64,000 nt of DNA, taken from positions 47,957 through 111,956 of the forward strand of contig PWEJ01000102.1 of NCBI GenBank assembly GCA_003553485.1, in the 5' to 3' direction. The translations under genes were made by a program, and so were the position numbers. Below, piece by piece: positions 1 to 9,025 of this stretch (position 1 is its first letter; every line of letters starts with the position of its first letter). Source of the DNA: Halanaerobiaceae bacterium (GTDB lineage Bacteria; Bacillota; Halanaerobiia; Halanaerobiales; Halarsenatibacteraceae). The notes under the pieces are model-generated. The model ran no database searches. It saw nothing but the letters and a program-made list of their open reading frames with translations, and was not told the origin of the DNA.

Positions 1-1008
1 CAAGTGTCATCGGTTAGAGCTGAAGAAGGTGATTTTTTAAGAGCTTCAGGATTTTTAGAGCCAGTTGTAGAATTGAGTAAATCAACAGCCATCAATGGCA
101 AAATTGCTGATATTTTTGTTACAGGCGGCGATGAGGTTGAGAGCAATGAGCTCTTATTAAATTTAGATGATAGCCGGAGGCAGAAGGAGATATCTTCATT
201 GGAAAAAAGTCTGGCTCAGGAAAAAAAACAATTAGAGGCAGAAGAGGAATCATACCAGCAGGCTTTATTAAACTATAATTTAAGCCAATTACAATTAGAT
301 AATTTGCGAGAAAAAGATTTTTCCCTTTTAGAGACTGAAATTGAATTAGCCAAGGCAGAGCTGGAATATGAAACTACAGAATTTAACCGGGCAGAAAGGC
401 TATACTCTCGGGAGGCCATGGAAGATGTTGAATTTGCTCAATATGAATTTAATTATATCCGTTCACAATTAAACAAAACGATAGCCGAATTAACTCTGGC
501 AGAGCAAAGAAAAGAGACTGAAGATCAGATAGAGGAGCAAAAAATTCAATTAAAGGAGAGTGAAAGCGCCAGGAAATATGCCGAATTGCAACTTGAGGCA
601 GCCGAATTAGCTCATGAGGCAGCAAAACTAGACTTAGAACAATTGAAATTAGAGTTAGCTGATTATGAATTTAAGGCCCCAAAGGATATGGTGGTCTTAG
701 ATGTGTTAGTAGAAGCAGGGGAACAGGTGACTGCCGGGGAAGAGCTCTTTACTTTAGCCAGTCAAGATCTGCAAATAGTTATAGAACCTGATGAAAGAGA
801 GATTGGCAGTATTTATCAGGGACAGCAGGGAAAGGCTGTAGTGGAGAGTTATCCTGAGGAAAATTTTCCTGTAGAAGTAAAGGAAATTGCACCCAAAGTT
901 GATATTGACCGAGGCACAATTAAGGTGAAGCTTGATATAACTGGAGAAACTCCAGATTTACTGCCCTTTATGACTGTCTCAGTTGATCTTGAGCTAGGGG
1001 AGGAATAG
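1..1008 (+). CDS. HlyD/MacA-type membrane fusion protein (5' partial)
   Basis: Periplasmic adaptor subunit of an ABC efflux or export system; it would link the downstream FtsX-type permease to an outer-membrane or extracellular path. The visible 334 residues begin with a biotinyl-lipoyl-like beta segment (ASGFLEP... GKIADIFVTGGDEVESNE), run through a long charged coiled coil of about residues 55-215, and return to a lipoyl half and beta-barrel (VLVEAGEQVTAGEELFTLAS). No N-terminal membrane anchor is visible and the frame is open to base 1, so the true start is probably upstream of the window; the GTG at base 4 is only the first possible start. The permease begins 4 bp after the stop, so the genes form one operon. 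Family assignment is firm; the exported substrate is unknown. Confidence 0.85.
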   Translation, partial: QVSSVRAEEGDFLRASGFLEPVVELSKSTAINGKIADIFVTGGDEVESNELLLNLDDSRRQKEISSLEKSLAQEKKQLEAEEESYQQALLNYNLSQLQLDNLREKDFSLLETEIELAKAELEYETTEFNRAERLYSREAMEDVEFAQYEFNYIRSQLNKTIAELTLAEQRKETEDQIEEQKIQLKESESARKYAELQLEAAELAHEAAKLDLEQLKLELADYEFKAPKDMVVLDVLVEAGEQVTAGEELFTLASQDLQIVIEPDEREIGSIYQGQQGKAVVESYPEENFPVEVKEIAPKVDIDRGTIKVKLDITGETPDLLPFMTVSVDLELGEE

Positions 1009-1012
1009 TTAT

Positions 1013-2227
1013 ATGTGGTTTGAAATTAAAATGGCTTTTCGCTTCCTGATTTCAGGGAGAACTCAAACTTTATTGATTTTAGCAGGGATAACTATTGGAG
1101 TTGCTGTACAGGTCTTTTTAGGCTCGCTGATAAGTGGTCTACAGGCCGACTTAATCCAACAAACAATTGGTTCTTCTTCTCATATAACTCTGCGCTCTGA
1201 AAGGGAATTACCCAGGCAGATTTCTGAAACCTATTCCCCTGGCTCTCGAGTAATAACTTTTGCAGACCGTCAGGAAGGTTTGAAGAACTATGACCTCATC
1301 CGACGAGAATTAGAAAATTATTCTGAATTGACGGCAATATCTCCCACTATTACCGGTAATGGTTTTGCCATAAGAGGGGGAAAGAGTGAGTCTATAGTAT
1401 TTCGCGGTATCGACTTTTCGGAAGCTGATAAAATATATAATATCTCTGACCGAATAACCCGGGGAGAGGCAACTGTTGGGGGAAATGATATTTTAATGGG
1501 TAAAAATTTAGCAGAAGAGTTAAATCTAGCTCCGGGAGATACAATTCAGCTGAGGACAGCCGATGATGTACAGGATAGATTTAGAGTCTCGGGACTTTTT
1601 GATTTAGGCAGTCAGGACTTAAATGAGAGCTGGATTTTTCTGGCTAGAAGCAGAGCTGCCTCTTTATTTAATCTTCGTAATGAAGTTTCTAATATTGAAG
1701 TACAGATAGAGGATGTTTTTGCCGCCGAGCCTCTGAGCGAGCAACTTCGTCAGGAATTTCCAGAAATAGAAATAGAAAGCTGGCAGCAGACCAATGCTGA
1801 TCTTTTAACAGCGCTAGAAAGTCAGAGCACCTCCAGTTTGGTCATTCAGTTTTTTGTTATTGTAGCTGTAACCCTGGGAATAGCCAGTGTTCTGGCTGTA
1901 TCAGTGGTTCAGAAGAACAAACAAATCGGAATTATTAAAGCCATAGGGGCCAGACCTAAAAGAGTAGGAAGAATATTCTTGCTGCAGGGGGGAATTATTG
2001 GCGCCATAGGAGCAGTGCTGGGTATTTTATCTGGCATTGGTTTAAGCCAACTTTTCGTTACTCTAGTTAGAGATGCTGCAGGTGACCCTCTTTTTCCCAT
2101 TGAAGCCGACCCTCGTTTTCTTGCGATTTCTTTTATAATAGCCACTATAGCAGGGATGTTAGCAGCTTTAGTCCCGGCTCGAAACTCTGCTCGATTAAAT
2201 ACCGTAGAGGTGATACAAAATGGATAA
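1013..2227 (+). CDS. MacB/LolC-type ABC transporter permease (FtsX family)
   Basis: Inner-membrane permease of the same export system, 404 residues. It has the MacB plan: one N-terminal membrane helix (about residues 17-40), a large extracytoplasmic domain (about 45-265), then three C-terminal helices forming the FtsX domain (about 275-395), with the typical cytoplasmic [13 protein letters not shown] loop after the second helix. The stop overlaps the ATG of the ATPase by 8 bp, implying translational coupling. MacB-type proteins do not translocate through the membrane but transmit ATP-driven movement to the periplasmic partner, so a lipoprotein, peptide or drug substrate is possible. The frame is complete, unlike that of the ATPase next to it. 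Confidence 0.88.
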   Translation: MWFEIKMAFRFLISGRTQTLLILAGITIGVAVQVFLGSLISGLQADLIQQTIGSSSHITLRSERELPRQISETYSPGSRVITFADRQEGLKNYDLIRRELENYSELTAISPTITGNGFAIRGGKSESIVFRGIDFSEADKIYNISDRITRGEATVGGNDILMGKNLAEELNLAPGDTIQLRTADDVQDRFRVSGLFDLGSQDLNESWIFLARSRAASLFNLRNEVSNIEVQIEDVFAAEPLSEQLRQEFPEIEIESWQQTNADLLTALESQSTSSLVIQFFVIVAVTLGIASVLAVSVVQKNKQIGIIKAIGARPKRVGRIFLLQGGIIGAIGAVLGILSGIGLSQLFVTLVRDAAGDPLFPIEADPRFLAISFIIATIAGMLAALVPARNSARLNTVEVIQNG

Positions 2228-2987
2228 TAATATTATCGAAGTAGAGGATGTTTATAAAACTTATGGTGATGAAGTTGAGACTGAAGTTCTCCATGGGGTG
2301 TCTTTTTCTCTGCTGGAAAATGATTTTGCAGCCATTATCGGCCCCTCTGGCTCTGGCAAAAGCACCCTGTTAAATTTAATTGCGGCTCTTGATAAACCAA
2401 CCAGAGGAAAAGTATTCATTTCTGGTGAGGATATAACTCAATTAGATGAAAATAAATTAGCCGATTTGAGGAATTAAAAATTAGGCTTTGTCTTTCAATT
2501 CCATCATTTGTTGCCGGAATTTACTGCCCTGGAAAATGTTCTCATGCCCGTCTGGATCTCTCAGGGAAAACCTACCAGGGAGGATGAAGAGTGGGCTGAA
2601 AAACTTATTGATACTGTGGGTATGACCCCCTGGAAAGATAATTTAAGTACCAAGCTTTCTGGAGGTCAGAAGCAGCGGATAGCCATAGCTCGCTCCCTGA
2701 TGAATAAACCCGGCGTTATCCTGGCCGATGAGCCTACAGGTAATCTTGACACTGATACTTCAGAACAGGTTTTTAAGTTGCTGCGGAATATCAATCAAGA
2801 ATTTGGCACAGTCTTTGTTATCGTTACCCATGATCGTCACTTAGCTGGAAGGACGGATAAAATTATTGAAATTGTAGATGGTAACATTGTAAGGACCTTA
2901 TCGGGCTCTAAAACCGATGAATTTGAGGTCTGGGATGAAATGGCTCCTGGTTATTGTGTTGAGCATAAGAAAAAGGTTGAGGTTTGA
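2220..2987 (+). pseudogene. LolD/MacB-type ABC ATPase interrupted by an in-frame TAA
   Basis: Reads as one 255-codon LolD/MacB-type ATPase except for a TAA at codon 86 (2475-2477). The first part has Walker A (GPSGSGKST) and ends ...DLRN; the frame resumes directly with KLGFVFQFHHLLPEF, the normal Q-loop region, then the signature LSGGQKQR, Walker B (VILADEP) and the H-loop VTHD. No bases are gained or lost, so the only lesion is a sense codon (AAA, GAA or CAA would each need one change) replaced by TAA at a position that is usually charged in the family. Neither half could work alone: Walker A and the signature are separated. Explanations are a recent nonsense mutation, a sequence error, or read-through. 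The partner permease and adaptor are intact, which suggests the lesion is recent or artefactual. Confidence 0.85.
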
Positions 2988-3060
2988 AAAATTTAATTCT
3001 ACTGGTTTTTATTAAAAATTATTTGAGATAATCATAAATGTAAACTCAGGGAATGGTTAG

Positions 3061-4869
3061 ATGACTTTAGAAATAACCTTGATGCTGTTAATTTTAATAA
3101 CCACTATAATCCTCTTTATCACCGAAGTCTTAAGAATAGATATTACTGCTCTGTCGATAATGGTAATCCTGCCCTGGTTGGGGTTAATTGAACCCCTAGA
3201 AGCCTTTTCTGGCCTGGCCAGTAATGCAGTTATTGCAGTAATAGCAGTGATGGTATTAGGTGAGGGGTTAGTGCAGACTGGGGCCATGCAATTACTAACC
3301 AGGCCCATTTTAAATCTGGCCGGTCAGGAGGAACAGAAGCTGACAGCCGTTATTTCAGCATCAGCTGGAGTTTTTTCTGCTTTTGTGCAAAATATTGGGG
3401 TGATTGCCCTCTTCCTCCCGGTGGTTCGCAGAATAGCCAGCAAAACCAATAATTCTATTAGCAAAATATTACTTCCAGTGGGTTTCGCCACCCTCCTGGG
3501 TGGCAGCCTGACGATGGTTGGTTCTGGCAATCTTATAATTTTAAATGACCTTTTAGTCCAGGGAGGGGAATCTTCCTTTAATTTATTTAGTGTTACTCCC
3601 ATTGGAGCGGTATTATTACTGATTGGCATAGCTTACTTTTTTGTTTTTGGCAATAGGCTTCTGCCGGCCCGGGAATGTGAAGTTGAAGAGGATGCCACCA
3701 GGCAAAAGGAGCTTATAGACAATTGGAATCTGGTAACAACTATATATAGTAGTAGAGTCAAAAAGAGCAGTCAACTAGTCGGCGAAACCCTAGAATCTGC
3801 TGGACTCTGGTCTGAATATGGAATTTATTTGTTGGCCTTAAAGGAGAGGGAAGATATTTCTTATGCCCCCTGGAGATTTACCCGATTTTCCAGCGGTCAG
3901 AAATTAATAATTTTAGGTAGAGAAGATTCGGTGGCCAAATTTGCTGCTGATTTTGGACTTAATTATGTTGAAGAGGGCAGACGAGAAGAGAGTGGTCAAC
4001 TCACCAGTGGATTAGACCTGCAGGAGAGCTTCTTTGCTGAATTTTTGGTTCCTCCTCGCTCGGAATATCAGGGTAAAACTTTGCGCGAGATTGCCCTGAG
4101 AAAAAATTTCAATATCAACCCTTTACGTTTAATAAGGGGAAATAAAGAGCTGACCGGTGATTTCTCTGATTTTAAAATGAGAGCAGGGGATATTATAGTC
4201 GTTTTTGGTTTAAGGGAAAATATTAAAGCTGCAGCCAGGACAGAGAACTTTGTTTCCCTAACCAACTTTCAATCTATCAAAAAACCAACTGGCAGCCCTA
4301 AATTGGCCATAGCGATATTTTTGTTATCGATAGTTTTGATCTTATTTGGTTTTGAATTATCTTTAGCCCTATTCAGCGGAGCTTTAGCAATGGTTTTAGC
4401 GGGGCTGATACCGGTGCAAGAACTTTATCAGGCCATTGACTGGCAGACAGTCTTTTTATTGACTGGCTTAATTCCTTTAGGTTTGGCTATGGAAAAGACG
4501 GGCACTGCTGAATATTTGGCCACTAATCTAATGGTGATATTGGCCGATGCTCCTACTTTTACAATATTATTGGCTTTAGCCTCTTTAAGCACATTATTTA
4601 CCCTCTTTATGTCCAATGTTGCTTCCACTGCGGTCTTAGTACCTTTAGTGATTATGATTGGCAATCAGAGCGGTATTAATCCTCGAGCTCTGGCTCTTTT
4701 AGTTGCTCTCTGTGCCTCAAATTCCTTTGTCTTACCCACCCATCAAGTCAATGCTTTTTTAATGAACCCTGGCAATTATAATAGTCGTGACTATTTGAAA
4801 GCCGGCAGTATCCTGACTCTGTTGTATATTTTGTTGGTGTCCTCTATGATTTATTTATTTTATCTTTAA
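3061..4869 (+). CDS. SLC13/DASS-family anion transporter with two RCK (TrkA-C) domains
   Basis: Inner-membrane transporter, probably sodium-coupled, of the sulfate/dicarboxylate (ArsB/NhaD-like, CitM) superfamily; 602 residues. Hydrophobic helices fill about residues 1-200 and 415-602. Between them lies a cytoplasmic insert of roughly 200 residues with two TrkA-C-like segments (LVGETLESAGLWSEYGIYLLAL... and YQGKTLREIALRKNFNINPLRLIR...), the usual regulatory module of this subgroup. The C-terminal half carries the family-type hairpin with SNVASTAVLVPLVIMIG. It starts at ATG 3061, 73 bp after the ABC ATPase, and lies 14 bp before the rhodanese-type gene. Substrate cannot be read from sequence; adjacency to a sulfur-handling protein makes sulfate or a related anion plausible, but that is inference. 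Confidence 0.85.
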   Translation: MTLEITLMLLILITTIILFITEVLRIDITALSIMVILPWLGLIEPLEAFSGLASNAVIAVIAVMVLGEGLVQTGAMQLLTRPILNLAGQEEQKLTAVISASAGVFSAFVQNIGVIALFLPVVRRIASKTNNSISKILLPVGFATLLGGSLTMVGSGNLIILNDLLVQGGESSFNLFSVTPIGAVLLLIGIAYFFVFGNRLLPARECEVEEDATRQKELIDNWNLVTTIYSSRVKKSSQLVGETLESAGLWSEYGIYLLALKEREDISYAPWRFTRFSSGQKLIILGREDSVAKFAADFGLNYVEEGRREESGQLTSGLDLQESFFAEFLVPPRSEYQGKTLREIALRKNFNINPLRLIRGNKELTGDFSDFKMRAGDIIVVFGLRENIKAAARTENFVSLTNFQSIKKPTGSPKLAIAIFLLSIVLILFGFELSLALFSGALAMVLAGLIPVQELYQAIDWQTVFLLTGLIPLGLAMEKTGTAEYLATNLMVILADAPTFTILLALASLSTLFTLFMSNVASTAVLVPLVIMIGNQSGINPRALALLVALCASNSFVLPTHQVNAFLMNPGNYNSRDYLKAGSILTLLYILLVSSMIYLFYL

Positions 4870-4883
4870 AAAAAGGAGAGATA

Positions 4884-6251
4884 ATGATGTTATTTGAAAA
4901 GATTAAAACACCGGGATTGGCCCATAATTCTTATTTAATTGGTGATGCTGGAGAAGCTGTGGTGATTGATCCCAGGCGAGATGTTGATATTTATCTGCAG
5001 AAGGCAGTGGAAGCAGGTTATGCTATTAAAACTGTCCTGGAAACTCATCGCAATGAGGATTATTTGGTCGGTTCTTTAGAGCTCAAGAAAAAAACAGGAG
5101 CTGACCTTTATCACGCCGATGCCTCTCTGGACTATCAATATGGTCAGGCAATTGAAGAAGGACAGAGGTTTAAATTTGGCAGGTTATATTTGGAAGCACT
5201 CCACACACCAGGCCATACCCCTGGCTCTCGCAGTTATGTTTTATATGGCTATGAAGAAGAGCCTTTAATGGTTTTTACTGGTGATGTTCTCTTTGCTGGA
5301 GATGTAGGGCGGGTAGACTTTCTCGGTGAAGATAAGCTTGAAGAGACAGCCTCCGCCTTGTATGATTCAATATTTAATAAGATTTTTCCGCTGGGCGATG
5401 AGGTAATCATCTGTCCAGCCCATGGAGCAGGTTCGGTATGTGCCAGTGCAATTGCTGATAGAGAGTGGACCACCATTGGTATAGAGAAAAAATTAAATCC
5501 TAAATTGCAGGTAGATGATAAAGAGGAATTTATCGAAAAAGTAGCTAAAATGCTGGAGTATAATCCTTACTTCAAAAAAATGGAGGAAGAAAATCTGGCT
5601 GGAGCTGCCCCTTTATCGGAGTACGCAAAACCTGCTGCCCTTACTCCTGAGGAGTTTGCTAACATTAAAGAATCGGAAAATGCCATAGTAATCGATACGA
5701 GAATGGAAGTCAGTTTTGCCACCGCTCATGTGGAAGGCTCACTATCAATCTGGAAGGATAATTTAACCAGTTTTACCGGTTGGTTTGCCCCGCTAGACGA
5801 ACCGATTTTACTGGTGACAGAGGGAGATTATCCGAAGGAAGAGATAAAGCATCTCTACAGGATAGGGTATGACGATATTAGAGGTTATTTAGGTGGTGGA
5901 ATAATCAAATGGCATATGGCCGGAAAAAAGAGCAGCTCCATTAATACTGTAACCGTTGATAAATTATGTAATATTATCGATGGAAGTGAGGAATATTTTA
6001 TTCTGGATGTTAGAGCTGAAGATGAAGTCGAAGAAGAGGGAGAGATAAAAGATGCCACCAATATCCATCTCACTCAATTACCCGATAATTTAGCGGCTCT
6101 TCCGAAGGATAAACCAATTTATATCTTTTGTGGTAGTGGGATTAGGTCGATGACGGCAGCCTCGGTATTGAAAAATAAAGGATTTGCTAATCTCAATGTA
6201 GTTCTAGGGGGCTTAATGGGTTGGTCCTCAACTGCCTGTCCTATAGTCTAA
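4884..6251 (+). CDS. Metallo-beta-lactamase fold hydrolase with two rhodanese domains
   Basis: Cytoplasmic sulfur-metabolism protein of the persulfide dioxygenase/glyoxalase II-like group, 455 residues. Residues 1-210 form the MBL domain (HTPGHTPGS and FTGDVLFAGDVGR are clear), 255-350 a first rhodanese-like domain without an active-site cysteine (ILLVTEGDYP), and about 360-455 a second with an intact loop, IFCGSGIRS. The metal-binding motif is altered: where the family has HxHxDH this protein has H55-R-N-E-D-Y60, losing two usual ligands. The ATG at 4884 has GGAGAG upstream. A strong terminator follows 39 bp after the stop. Sulfur transfer by the second rhodanese domain is likely; oxygen-dependent persulfide oxidation is doubtful in an anaerobe with this motif. 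Confidence 0.85.
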   Translation: MMLFEKIKTPGLAHNSYLIGDAGEAVVIDPRRDVDIYLQKAVEAGYAIKTVLETHRNEDYLVGSLELKKKTGADLYHADASLDYQYGQAIEEGQRFKFGRLYLEALHTPGHTPGSRSYVLYGYEEEPLMVFTGDVLFAGDVGRVDFLGEDKLEETASALYDSIFNKIFPLGDEVIICPAHGAGSVCASAIADREWTTIGIEKKLNPKLQVDDKEEFIEKVAKMLEYNPYFKKMEEENLAGAAPLSEYAKPAALTPEEFANIKESENAIVIDTRMEVSFATAHVEGSLSIWKDNLTSFTGWFAPLDEPILLVTEGDYPKEEIKHLYRIGYDDIRGYLGGGIIKWHMAGKKSSSINTVTVDKLCNIIDGSEEYFILDVRAEDEVEEEGEIKDATNIHLTQLPDNLAALPKDKPIYIFCGSGIRSMTAASVLKNKGFANLNVVLGGLMGWSSTACPIV

Positions 6252-6290
6252 TACAGTCTAAAAACTTACAAAAATCATAAACCTTAGAAT

Positions 6291-6331
6291 AAATCAGCGG
6301 TTTTTAAGCTAACTTAAAAACCGCTGATTTT
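6291..6331. terminator. Bidirectional terminator between convergent genes
   Basis: A perfect 18-bp inverted repeat (6291-6308 and 6313-6330) with a four-base CTAA loop. The stem core is CAGCGG/CCGCTG and its outer ends are A/T runs, giving a usable U-tract on either strand. It sits between the rhodanese gene (+) and the YdcZ-like gene (-), where transcription from both sides must stop. Confidence 0.9.
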
Positions 6332-6352
6332 GTTTATTCTGGGCCAATAAAA

Positions 6353-6787
6353 CTAAAAAAGCTGAAAAATTATCAGGCCGATTATCATTAAAATAAAGCC
6401 AAATATTTTGCTTAAAGAAATATTTATTACTGCTTCGCCAAAGAGGCCAAAATAGTTAATTACCAGGGAAGCAAAAAGCTGAGTTACTATGATTATGGTT
6501 AGAGAATAACTCATCCCCAGATTGCTTACCCCCTGCATTACGGAAAATATTATGCCTGCTCCCAGCACTCCACCGAGCAGATATATAATATTAACGTCTT
6601 TAAAGGCGCTTAGAGAGGGTTGGCTTTGGATAAACATGAGCACAGCAAGGGTAAATAAAAAGCCACTGCCATGGACAAAGGCATTAGAAGTCCAGAGCCC
6701 TGCCGTTTCTCCCAATCGAGCATTAAAAATTGATTGTAGAGCAATCATCAGGCCGGCCAATATTGAGAAAATAGCTCCTACTAACAT
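6353..6787 (-). CDS. DMT-superfamily transporter, YdcZ/DUF606 type
   Basis: Small inner-membrane protein of 144 residues with four or five hydrophobic helices across its full length, matching the YdcZ (DUF606, EamA-like) half-size members of the drug/metabolite transporter superfamily. Family features include the start MLVGAIFSILAGLMIALQSIFNARLGE and the central GGVLGAGIIF. The family is expected to work as a dimer; its substrate is unknown. AGGAGT lies a few bases before the ATG on the minus strand. It is monocistronic, convergent with the upstream rhodanese gene and divergent from the DUF2953 gene. Confidence 0.85.
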   Translation of the reverse strand: MLVGAIFSILAGLMIALQSIFNARLGETAGLWTSNAFVHGSGFLFTLAVLMFIQSQPSLSAFKDVNIIYLLGGVLGAGIIFSVMQGVSNLGMSYSLTIIIVTQLFASLVINYFGLFGEAVINISLSKIFGFILMIIGLIIFQLF

Positions 6788-6893
6788 TTGATCAACTCCT
6801 ATTTATGACTATGTACAGTTTATAATTATATCAGTTATATATAAGAATACAAGTATTACCAAATGAAAAATATAAAATATTTCAGGCAAACTA

Positions 6894-6921
6894 TTGACAA
6901 CAGCCCATATTATAATATAAT
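6894..6921 (+). promoter_or_regulatory. Sigma-A type promoter for DUF2953-ytfJ
   Basis: TTGACA at 6894-6899, a 16-base spacer, then TATAAT at 6916-6921 (a second overlapping TATAAT begins at 6911). It lies about 60 bp before the ATG of the DUF2953 gene. A vegetative-type promoter is notable for a pair linked to sporulation in Bacillus. Confidence 0.7.
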
Positions 6922-6983
6922 AACATTAAGAGAATTAACAAGATTAATAAATTTTGTCAAGTTCTTGCAGGCAGGTGAAAAAG

Positions 6984-7661
6984 ATGGTCATAATTTATTT
7001 TATTTTGCTTTTTATCCTTGCTTTTATTCTATTGCTTTTACTTTGCCCGTTAAAGTATAAGCTAATTTTTTTCTATGACCATGAATTTACTTACCAGATT
7101 TATCTAGGTAATTTTTTGCTCGCCTACAAAGTTCAGCAGAATAAGGGCTGGCAGGAGAAAATATATTATTTATTTTCTCTGCCTTTAGTAACTAGAAAGA
7201 AAAAAGAGCCAGCTCAGGAACCCAGAGAAGATAAGGACTTTGATAATGATCTAAAAAAGAAACCAGCTCAGGACACTCTAAAATTTTTCTATAGATTAAC
7301 TCAGCAAAAATTCTTTAGTAAAAATATATTTTATCATTTTTTAACTTTTATTAAAGATATATTTATCTCAATTAAACCTTCCAGCTATCAGTTAAAACTT
7401 GCTCTAGGGTTAGAAGACCCCAGCTATAATGGTTATTTAGCAGCAATTTATTATCAGGTTAAGAGCTTATATCCCGGGTTACCCCTGTTTCTTAAAATAA
7501 AATGGGAAAGAAAGGAGGTGAAGGGGGAAGGGAAGGTAATTGGTAGTATCAGTCTGGGAAAGATTGTTTTGCAACTGCTTTTCTTTATTTTTTCCTTAAA
7601 GACTTTGAGATTTATTTGGCAAGCCAAAAAAGCTAAAAAGAATTTAGAGATTGGTTATTAA
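6984..7661 (+). CDS. ytfI: DUF2953 domain protein (YtfI-like)
   Basis: Membrane protein of 225 residues and unknown function. An N-terminal hydrophobic helix (about residues 1-24, VIIYFILLFILAFILLLLL) is followed by a basic, soluble-looking region and a second hydrophobic stretch near residues 190-208. The arrangement and the neighbour match B. subtilis ytfI-ytfJ. ATG 6984 is preferred over a start 30 bases upstream because AGGTGA lies 6 bases before it and the hydrophobic helix then begins at the N-terminus, as usual. The ytfJ/gerW gene follows 56 bp later and probably shares its transcript. Confidence 0.75.
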   Translation: MVIIYFILLFILAFILLLLLCPLKYKLIFFYDHEFTYQIYLGNFLLAYKVQQNKGWQEKIYYLFSLPLVTRKKKEPAQEPREDKDFDNDLKKKPAQDTLKFFYRLTQQKFFSKNIFYHFLTFIKDIFISIKPSSYQLKLALGLEDPSYNGYLAAIYYQVKSLYPGLPLFLKIKWERKEVKGEGKVIGSISLGKIVLQLLFFIFSLKTLRFIWQAKKAKKNLEIGY

Positions 7662-7717
7662 CTTGAAAGAACTTGAAAGTTTAACTTCAATTATTTTAGA
7701 TAAAGGGGAGAGAAAGA

Positions 7718-8119
7718 ATGGAAGAAGCCAGAAAAATGATGGAGATGATCTATGGAAAGCTGGATAATTTTTTGAAGACCGAAACAGTTATAGGCGAACC
7801 TATGGAGGTTGGTTCCATAAAAATAATTCCCATTATAACTGCTTCCTTTGGCCTTGGTGGGGGTATAGGAGAAGAAAAGCCAAAAAAAGGAGAGGAAAGT
7901 GGCGGAGCCGGTGGAGGTGTTGGCTGTCGTATATCTCCCAATGCTCTTTTAATAATTAAGGAGGATGACGTTGAATTAGTTTCTCTGGAGGAAAAAACTT
8001 CGCTAACAAAACTCTTTGACCAACTGCCTGAGTTGGTAACCAAATTAGGCGAATTGAAAGGTCAGGCCAGCCAGGAGGACGGTAAGGAAGAGACAAAGGG
8101 GGAAGAACAGGAGGAATAG
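7718..8119 (+). CDS. ytfJ: GerW/YtfJ-family sporulation protein
   Basis: A 133-residue protein of the YtfJ (GerW) family, known in Bacillus as a forespore protein needed for germination. It shows the family core: an N-terminal helix (LDNFLKTETVIGEPMEVGSI), then IIPIITASFGLGGG, a glycine-rich segment (GGAGGGVGCRI) and SPNALLIIKEDDVELVSLE. The C-terminal 20 residues are acidic and low in complexity. GGGGAGAG precedes the ATG. The family is found broadly in spore-forming Firmicutes and their relatives, including some that do not sporulate, so its presence indicates lineage more than ability to sporulate. Confidence 0.88.
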   Translation: MEEARKMMEMIYGKLDNFLKTETVIGEPMEVGSIKIIPIITASFGLGGGIGEEKPKKGEESGGAGGGVGCRISPNALLIIKEDDVELVSLEEKTSLTKLFDQLPELVTKLGELKGQASQEDGKEETKGEEQEE

Positions 8120-8163
8120 TCTTTCTTTTTTTAGCTGTAGATATTAATAGCAATTATTTTGAG

Positions 8164-8211
8164 AAAAAATCTCTTCTCCAGTTAGTAACAATCTGGATAA
8201 GAGATTTTTTT
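8164..8211 (+). terminator. Intrinsic terminator after ytfJ
   Basis: An imperfect hairpin: AAAAATCTCTT-c-TCCAG on the left, an 11-base loop, CTGGA-t-AAGAGATTTTT on the right, ending in a T-run. It lies 45 bp after the ytfJ stop and directly before the azlC promoter. Confidence 0.85.
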
Positions 8212-8213
8212 AT

Positions 8214-8242
8214 TTGCGAATTTAAATAATTAATTATATAAT
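8214..8242 (+). promoter_or_regulatory. Promoter for azlCD
   Basis: TTGCGA (8214-8219), 17-base spacer, TATAAT (8237-8242), starting 3 bases after the ytfJ terminator and 48 bp before the azlC start codon. Confidence 0.6.
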
Positions 8243-8290
8243 AACTTAAATATAGTGGTGTAAAAGAGATATTTTAAGTGGTGATATTTT

Positions 8291-9025
8291 ATGGAAAAGA
8301 CTACAAGAGTTAAAGATAAAAGTTTAAGCAAGGAGAGATTTTTAGCCGGTTTAAAGGCTGGCTTACCTGTAGCCATTGGCTATGTTCCTATAGCGGTAGC
8401 CTTTGGGGTTATTGCCAGGACTTTAGAAATACCAGCTGTTATAGCAATTTTGATGTCTGTCTTTGTCTTTGCTGGAGCAAGTCAATTTGTGGCAATCGAA
8501 CTTATAGCGGCTGGCATCGGTGGAGTAAGCATTATCTTAACGACTTTTTTTGTTAATCTGCGCCACCTATTAATGTCAGCCACTGTGGCTGAAAAACTAC
8601 CTGCTTTACCAACTAGATGGCTGGCTCTCTTATCCTTTGGTATTACAGATGAGAGTTTTTCGCTCCTGGCGACTTCTAAAATCAAAACCCTATCGGCCTT
8701 TTATGTCCTGGGAGTTATCTTATTACCCTATCTGGCCTGGACTTCAGGGACGGTTTTAGGAGTTTTAATCGGGGGACAGATGCCTTCTATTTTGGAGTCC
8801 AGCATGGAAATTGCTTTATATGCCATGTTTTTAGGAATAATAGTACCTGAAGTTAAAAAATCTAATCCTAAGCTAATAGTAGTTAGTTTAGCTTTGTTTC
8901 TTAGTAGTCTTTTAACCTGGAATCCTTTTTTAGTTTTAGCTGAGGGCTGGAGAATAATCCTGGTAACAGCAATATCAGCCTTTATTGCTGCTAAGTTATT
9001 TGCTGGAGATGATGTGAATGCTTGA
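8291..9025 (+). CDS. azlC: AzlC-family branched-chain amino acid exporter, large subunit
   Basis: Inner-membrane protein of 244 residues that works with AzlD to export branched-chain amino acids or analogues. The N-terminal core is characteristic: GLPVAIGYVPIAVAFGV, then VFAGASQFVAIELI and NLRHLLMSA. Six or seven hydrophobic helices follow. The stop overlaps the azlD start by 8 bp, so the two subunits are translationally coupled. GTGGTGAT sits just before the ATG. No regulator of the AzlB/Lrp type lies next to it. Confidence 0.92.
   Translation: MEKTTRVKDKSLSKERFLAGLKAGLPVAIGYVPIAVAFGVIARTLEIPAVIAILMSVFVFAGASQFVAIELIAAGIGGVSIILTTFFVNLRHLLMSATVAEKLPALPTRWLALLSFGITDESFSLLATSKIKTLSAFYVLGVILLPYLAWTSGTVLGVLIGGQMPSILESSMEIALYAMFLGIIVPEVKKSNPKLIVVSLALFLSSLLTWNPFLVLAEGWRIILVTAISAFIAAKLFAGDDVNA

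Noticed and set aside
2475..2477. Recoding of the ATPase stop as selenocysteine or pyrrolysine
   Set aside because: The codon is TAA, which neither system uses (UGA and UAG respectively), and the position has no catalytic role.
6522..6791. Plus-strand frame of 89 codons
   Set aside because: Antisense to the YdcZ-like membrane protein, which has a good start site and clear family features on the minus strand.
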